Made by a program: the position numbers and the translations under genes
Assembly (NCBI GenBank): GCA_016214785.1
Contig: JACRNV010000005.1
Coordinates: 1-64,000 of the forward strand
Direction of reading: 5' to 3'
Source: Methanobacteriota archaeon
GTDB lineage: Archaea; Thermoplasmatota; Thermoplasmata; SG8-5; JACRNV01
Length of the DNA stretch: 64,000 nucleotides
Notes under the pieces: model-generated
Seen by the model: the letters and a program-made list of their open reading frames with translations, nothing else
Told to the model about the DNA's origin: nothing
Database searches by the model: none
Shown here: piece after piece, positions 63,587 to 64,000 of the stretch
How positions within the stretch are numbered: position 1 is the stretch's first letter
How the letters are laid out: each line of letters opens with the position of its first letter

Positions 63587-64000
63587 TCAAACAATGAACG
63601 GCCACGCCAGCAGCGCGACCCCCAGCCCGACGCAGTACGGCGCGAACCACCACATGCCGTTCCTCTTGGCGATGAACATCATAGCCTTGAGGCACAGGAA
63701 GCCGACGAGCGCGGCTGCGAGAGCGCCGACGGCCATCGGCAGCAGGTCCGCCCGGGCGAGGGCGCCGATGTCGAATATCTTCAGCGCCGCAGCGCCTATC
63801 ACCGCCGGTATCATCGCGAGGAACGAGAACTTCCCCGCGTCCTCGCGCGAGACGCCCATCAGCGCCGCCGCGCCCACGGTCAGGCCCGAGCGCGAGAGCG
63901 ACGAGAAGACCGAGAGCCCCTGGGCGGCGCCGACTGTTGCGGCCTCCGGCGCTCCCATCTGTCTTTCCTTCGGCTTCGCGAAATAGGTTGTCGCGAGGAA
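63587..64000 (-). CDS. uppP: Undecaprenyl-diphosphatase-like protein (UppP/BacA family), partial
   Basis: The C-terminal 137 residues of a membrane phosphatase family protein; the gene continues beyond the window's right edge. The conserved SSLSRSGLTVGAAALMGVSREDAGKFSFL block (second catalytic motif, with SRSG) and the following helices (VGALAAALVGFLCLKAMMF, WFAPYCVGLGVALLAWPF) are clear. Bacterial members recycle the undecaprenyl carrier; in archaea it probably acts on dolichyl or other polyprenyl diphosphates used in glycosylation. It converges on the CRISPR array trailer. Confidence 0.9.
   Translation of the reverse strand, partial: FLATTYFAKPKERQMGAPEAATVGAAQGLSVFSSLSRSGLTVGAAALMGVSREDAGKFSFLAMIPAVIGAAALKIFDIGALARADLLPMAVGALAAALVGFLCLKAMMFIAKRNGMWWFAPYCVGLGVALLAWPFIV

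Overview
The window reads as a GC-rich archaeal chromosome, most likely a euryarchaeon of the Thermoplasmatota type (an inference from gene content, not from rRNA). Archaeal markers are the large subunit of D-family DNA polymerase, RNase P protein Rpr2/Rnp4, aEF-1beta, a nine-gene A1A0 ATP synthase operon, archaeal SepF, a class I CCA-adding enzyme, a DUF531 protein, an initiator tRNA without encoded CCA, and TATA boxes about 25-30 bp upstream of near-leaderless starts.

Layout. 1-9.6 kb: four tandem minus-strand paralogues for very large secreted beta-rich proteins. 9.7-16.6 kb: information-processing genes (zinc ribbon, aEF-1beta, rnp4, CRM-domain protein, PolD DP2) around a STAND-type ATPase regulator. 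16.7-26.2 kb: exported proteins with a thiol-redox theme: a secreted thioredoxin-fold protein, a CARDB-repeat surface protein, a NapH-like ferredoxin fused to two thioredoxin-like modules, and a CcdA/DsbD-like membrane protein. 26.2-28.1 kb: a pyruvate-kinase C-domain protein and glnA. 28.1-36.2 kb: an AT-rich defence island with a tightly coupled type I restriction-modification operon, in order of transcription RHH regulator, hsdM, DUF3800-like gene, half-size hsdS, hsdR, XRE-like fragment, DinD/Bro-N gene and a possible 34-residue ORF. 36.5-44.7 kb: the A-type ATPase operon (H-I-K-E-C-F-A-B-D). 44.8-51.4 kb: a direct repeat, an initiator tRNA-Met with an insertion in the D loop, then thiF-like, nadC, a membrane protein, cca, a putative metallopeptidase, sepF and DUF531. 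51.4-63.6 kb: a complete type I-G (formerly I-U) CRISPR-Cas locus: cas3 (helicase then HD), cas8u2/csx17, csb1 (cas7), csb2 (cas5-cas6), a DinD/Bro-N gene, a cas4-cas1 fusion, cas2 and a 13-repeat array. The window ends inside a uppP/bacA-like gene.

The most notable observation is that two close homologues (about 70% identical by eye over about 220 ungapped residues) of the DinD/Bro-N family are built with overlapping start and stop codons into two unrelated defence operons, the type I-G cas operon and the type I restriction-modification operon. This suggests a shared accessory function for DNA-targeting immunity, perhaps acting on recombinase filaments as E. coli DinD does on RecA; that role is inference. 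Other points of interest are the NapH-thioredoxin fusion beside a CcdA-like partner, the propeller-like paralogue array, the tRNA D-loop insertion, and a strongly structured segment between cas2 and the CRISPR array.
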